Of a DNA stretch of 64,000 bases, positions 63,153-64,000 are shown one piece after another (within the stretch, counting starts at the first letter, position 1; the number at the start of each line of letters is the position of its first letter). This DNA comes from Oceanobacillus iheyensis HTE831 (GTDB lineage: Bacteria; Bacillota; Bacilli; Bacillales; Amphibacillaceae). The DNA lies in NCBI RefSeq assembly GCF_000011245.1, contig NC_004193.1, forward strand, positions 3,264,501 to 3,328,500, written 5' to 3'. The notes under the pieces are model-generated. The model had not been told where the DNA came from. It searched no databases and was given only the letters and a program-made list of their open reading frames with translations. The position numbers and the translations under genes were made by a program.

Positions 63153-64000
63153 CTATCCCTTACGTACAAGAGGAAGTGTCATACACCGTATTCCACCCCC
63201 AGCTTTTTCTAATTCGGCAACTTCTACTTCGATAAAATTTAACTTCGCTATGTTTGGGTGCTGTTTTAATCGTTGTTTATGTGCCGCTTTGCTCACTAAC
63301 AATGTCTCCGGATTTAAATTAAGATAATTAATGTCTGGTAAAGAATCATACTGTGGTAGCCAATGTATATCAAAGCCATGCCGCCTTAAAAATGTCTCCA
63401 ACATCTCATACCGCCCGCTTGCTTCCATCGATACATGTACGGGAAAATGTCGCATAAATGCCTTGGCAATAAACACATCTCCTCCAGCGACGTTCCCATC
63501 CATATCTAAATGCATCGTGTCTGCGTTTCTTGGTAAGTTAATCACAGCAATTTCCGAAAAACCACTAGCAAAGATGGTTTGTTTTATTTGATCTACACTA
63601 TCAATGCTTGTTCGCATCCCGGCATTGATTAGTACAGCATCTTTATTCAAGACCATAACATCGCCAAACTCCAATGCTTTCAAGTCGTTGTTTTCACTTA
63701 TTTGAAACGTTTCTGGGAACCAATCTTGAAATAGAATATGAGATTGCATATACTCCGGTTTTCGCATAAATGTACCTGCTTCACCAGGAATCATGGTTGT
63801 TCCAAATACACAAGCTAAATCGCGCACAAAAACACGGTGAATTAATTGCTGACTTAGCGCTTGGTCATTCTCTGATAAATATGAGCTATACTCCATAACT
63901 TCGACCCCAGCTTCCTCCAAAGCCTGCTTCATCATTTCAAATTCTTCGATTGCTTTTTCTACATGTACAGCACCGCTCCAACGTACCTCATCCAATACTT
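63153..64000 (-). CDS. Arginine deiminase/dimethylargininase-family hydrolase, cut by window edge
   Basis: 282 residues are visible; the N-terminus lies beyond the right edge. The guanidino-modifying fold is clear: FVRDLACVFGTTMIPGEA (substrate/Asp loop), NADTMHLDMDGNVAGGD (catalytic His) and the terminal GGGIRCMTLPL, whose Cys is the nucleophile as in arginine deiminase (GGxRCMS.PL). Size suggests a DDAH-like or single-domain ADI-like enzyme. It likely splits arginine or a modified arginine. It is translated just ahead of an amino-acid permease in the same operon. Confidence 0.85.
   Translation of the reverse strand, partial: VLDEVRWSGAVHVEKAIEEFEMMKQALEEAGVEVMEYSSYLSENDQALSQQLIHRVFVRDLACVFGTTMIPGEAGTFMRKPEYMQSHILFQDWFPETFQISENNDLKALEFGDVMVLNKDAVLINAGMRTSIDSVDQIKQTIFASGFSEIAVINLPRNADTMHLDMDGNVAGGDVFIAKAFMRHFPVHVSMEASGRYEMLETFLRRHGFDIHWLPQYDSLPDINYLNLNPETLLVSKAAHKQRLKQHPNIAKLNFIEVEVAELEKAGGGIRCMTLPLVRKG

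Noticed and set aside
1..64000. tRNA/rRNA genes, CRISPR arrays, prophage or complete insertion sequences
   Set aside because: No cloverleaf, rRNA-like segment, regularly spaced repeats, transposase or phage structural gene was found on either strand.

Overview
The window looks like chromosome of a low-GC, spore-forming member of the Bacillaceae. Gene content, operon orders and protein sequences fit Oceanobacillus or a near relative such as Virgibacillus; the genus is inferred from remembered families, not from a search. Support for a sporulating Firmicute includes an SspH-type spore protein, a CwlC-type mother-cell amidase, a SAM-I (S-box) leader, a CIRCE element, a PhoP-type Pho box, a B. 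subtilis-type gnt operator and strong AGGAGG ribosome binding sites. I see no rRNA, tRNA, prophage, transposase or CRISPR array.

Layout. 1-1.3 kb: edge of an NAD(P)-binding protein and a CidA/CidB (LrgA/LrgB) pair. 1.6-5.5 kb: pstSCAB with a four-repeat Pho box. 5.6-7.4 kb: HrtAB-like ABC exporter. 7.6-10.9 kb: small protein, XRE regulator/membrane protein pair with a palindromic operator, CwlC-like amidase, a stress-type flavin-fold protein and a YhhN protein. 11-17.3 kb: thiosulfate transporter, PBP4-type carboxypeptidase, FMN reductase, OsmC/ATL pair, sspH, alanine racemase. 17.5-19.9 kb: coiled-coil protein and a TetR/Spx-paralogue/unknown operon with reiterated palindromes. 20.2-24 kb: potABCD. 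24-27.9 kb: 52-bp tandem repeat, htpG under CIRCE, sirtuin, YpjP-like protein. 28.3-34.9 kb: S66 carboxypeptidase, DUF2653 gene with a 22-codon coupled ORF, S-box-controlled metNPQ plus an M20 amidohydrolase, a decayed dispersed repeat, TerC. 35-38.5 kb: MFS/TetR pair and a glutamate symporter. 38.7-41.3 kb: two tandem lipoprotein serpins. 41.3-46.3 kb: DoxX, CsaA, EcsAB-like ABC with a 56-aa membrane protein, nucleotidyltransferase, DUF2804. 46.4-51.6 kb: macrolide-phosphotransferase-like kinase and divergent regulator/oxidoreductase pairs. 51.6-57 kb: gntRKPZ, interrupted by a repeat element. 57.2-59.2 kb: acidic LPXTA surface protein and class D sortase. 59.4-64 kb: sulfurtransferase, then a LysE exporter/YqcI-YcgG pair facing an APC permease/arginine-deiminase-like pair.

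Several groups work as units. PstS captures phosphate for PstC-PstA driven by PstB. MetQ, MetP and MetN import methionine under SAM control. PotABCD imports polyamines. GntP, GntK and GntZ carry gluconate into the pentose phosphate pathway under GntR. The sortase probably anchors the acidic protein encoded just upstream.

The places most worth a second look are the cluster at 60.4-64 kb (possible guanidino or N-oxidised amino-acid metabolism), the TetR/Spx-like operon with its operator array, the serpin pair with diverged reactive loops beside homogenised 3' ends, CIRCE in front of htpG, and several repeat-like intergenic elements.
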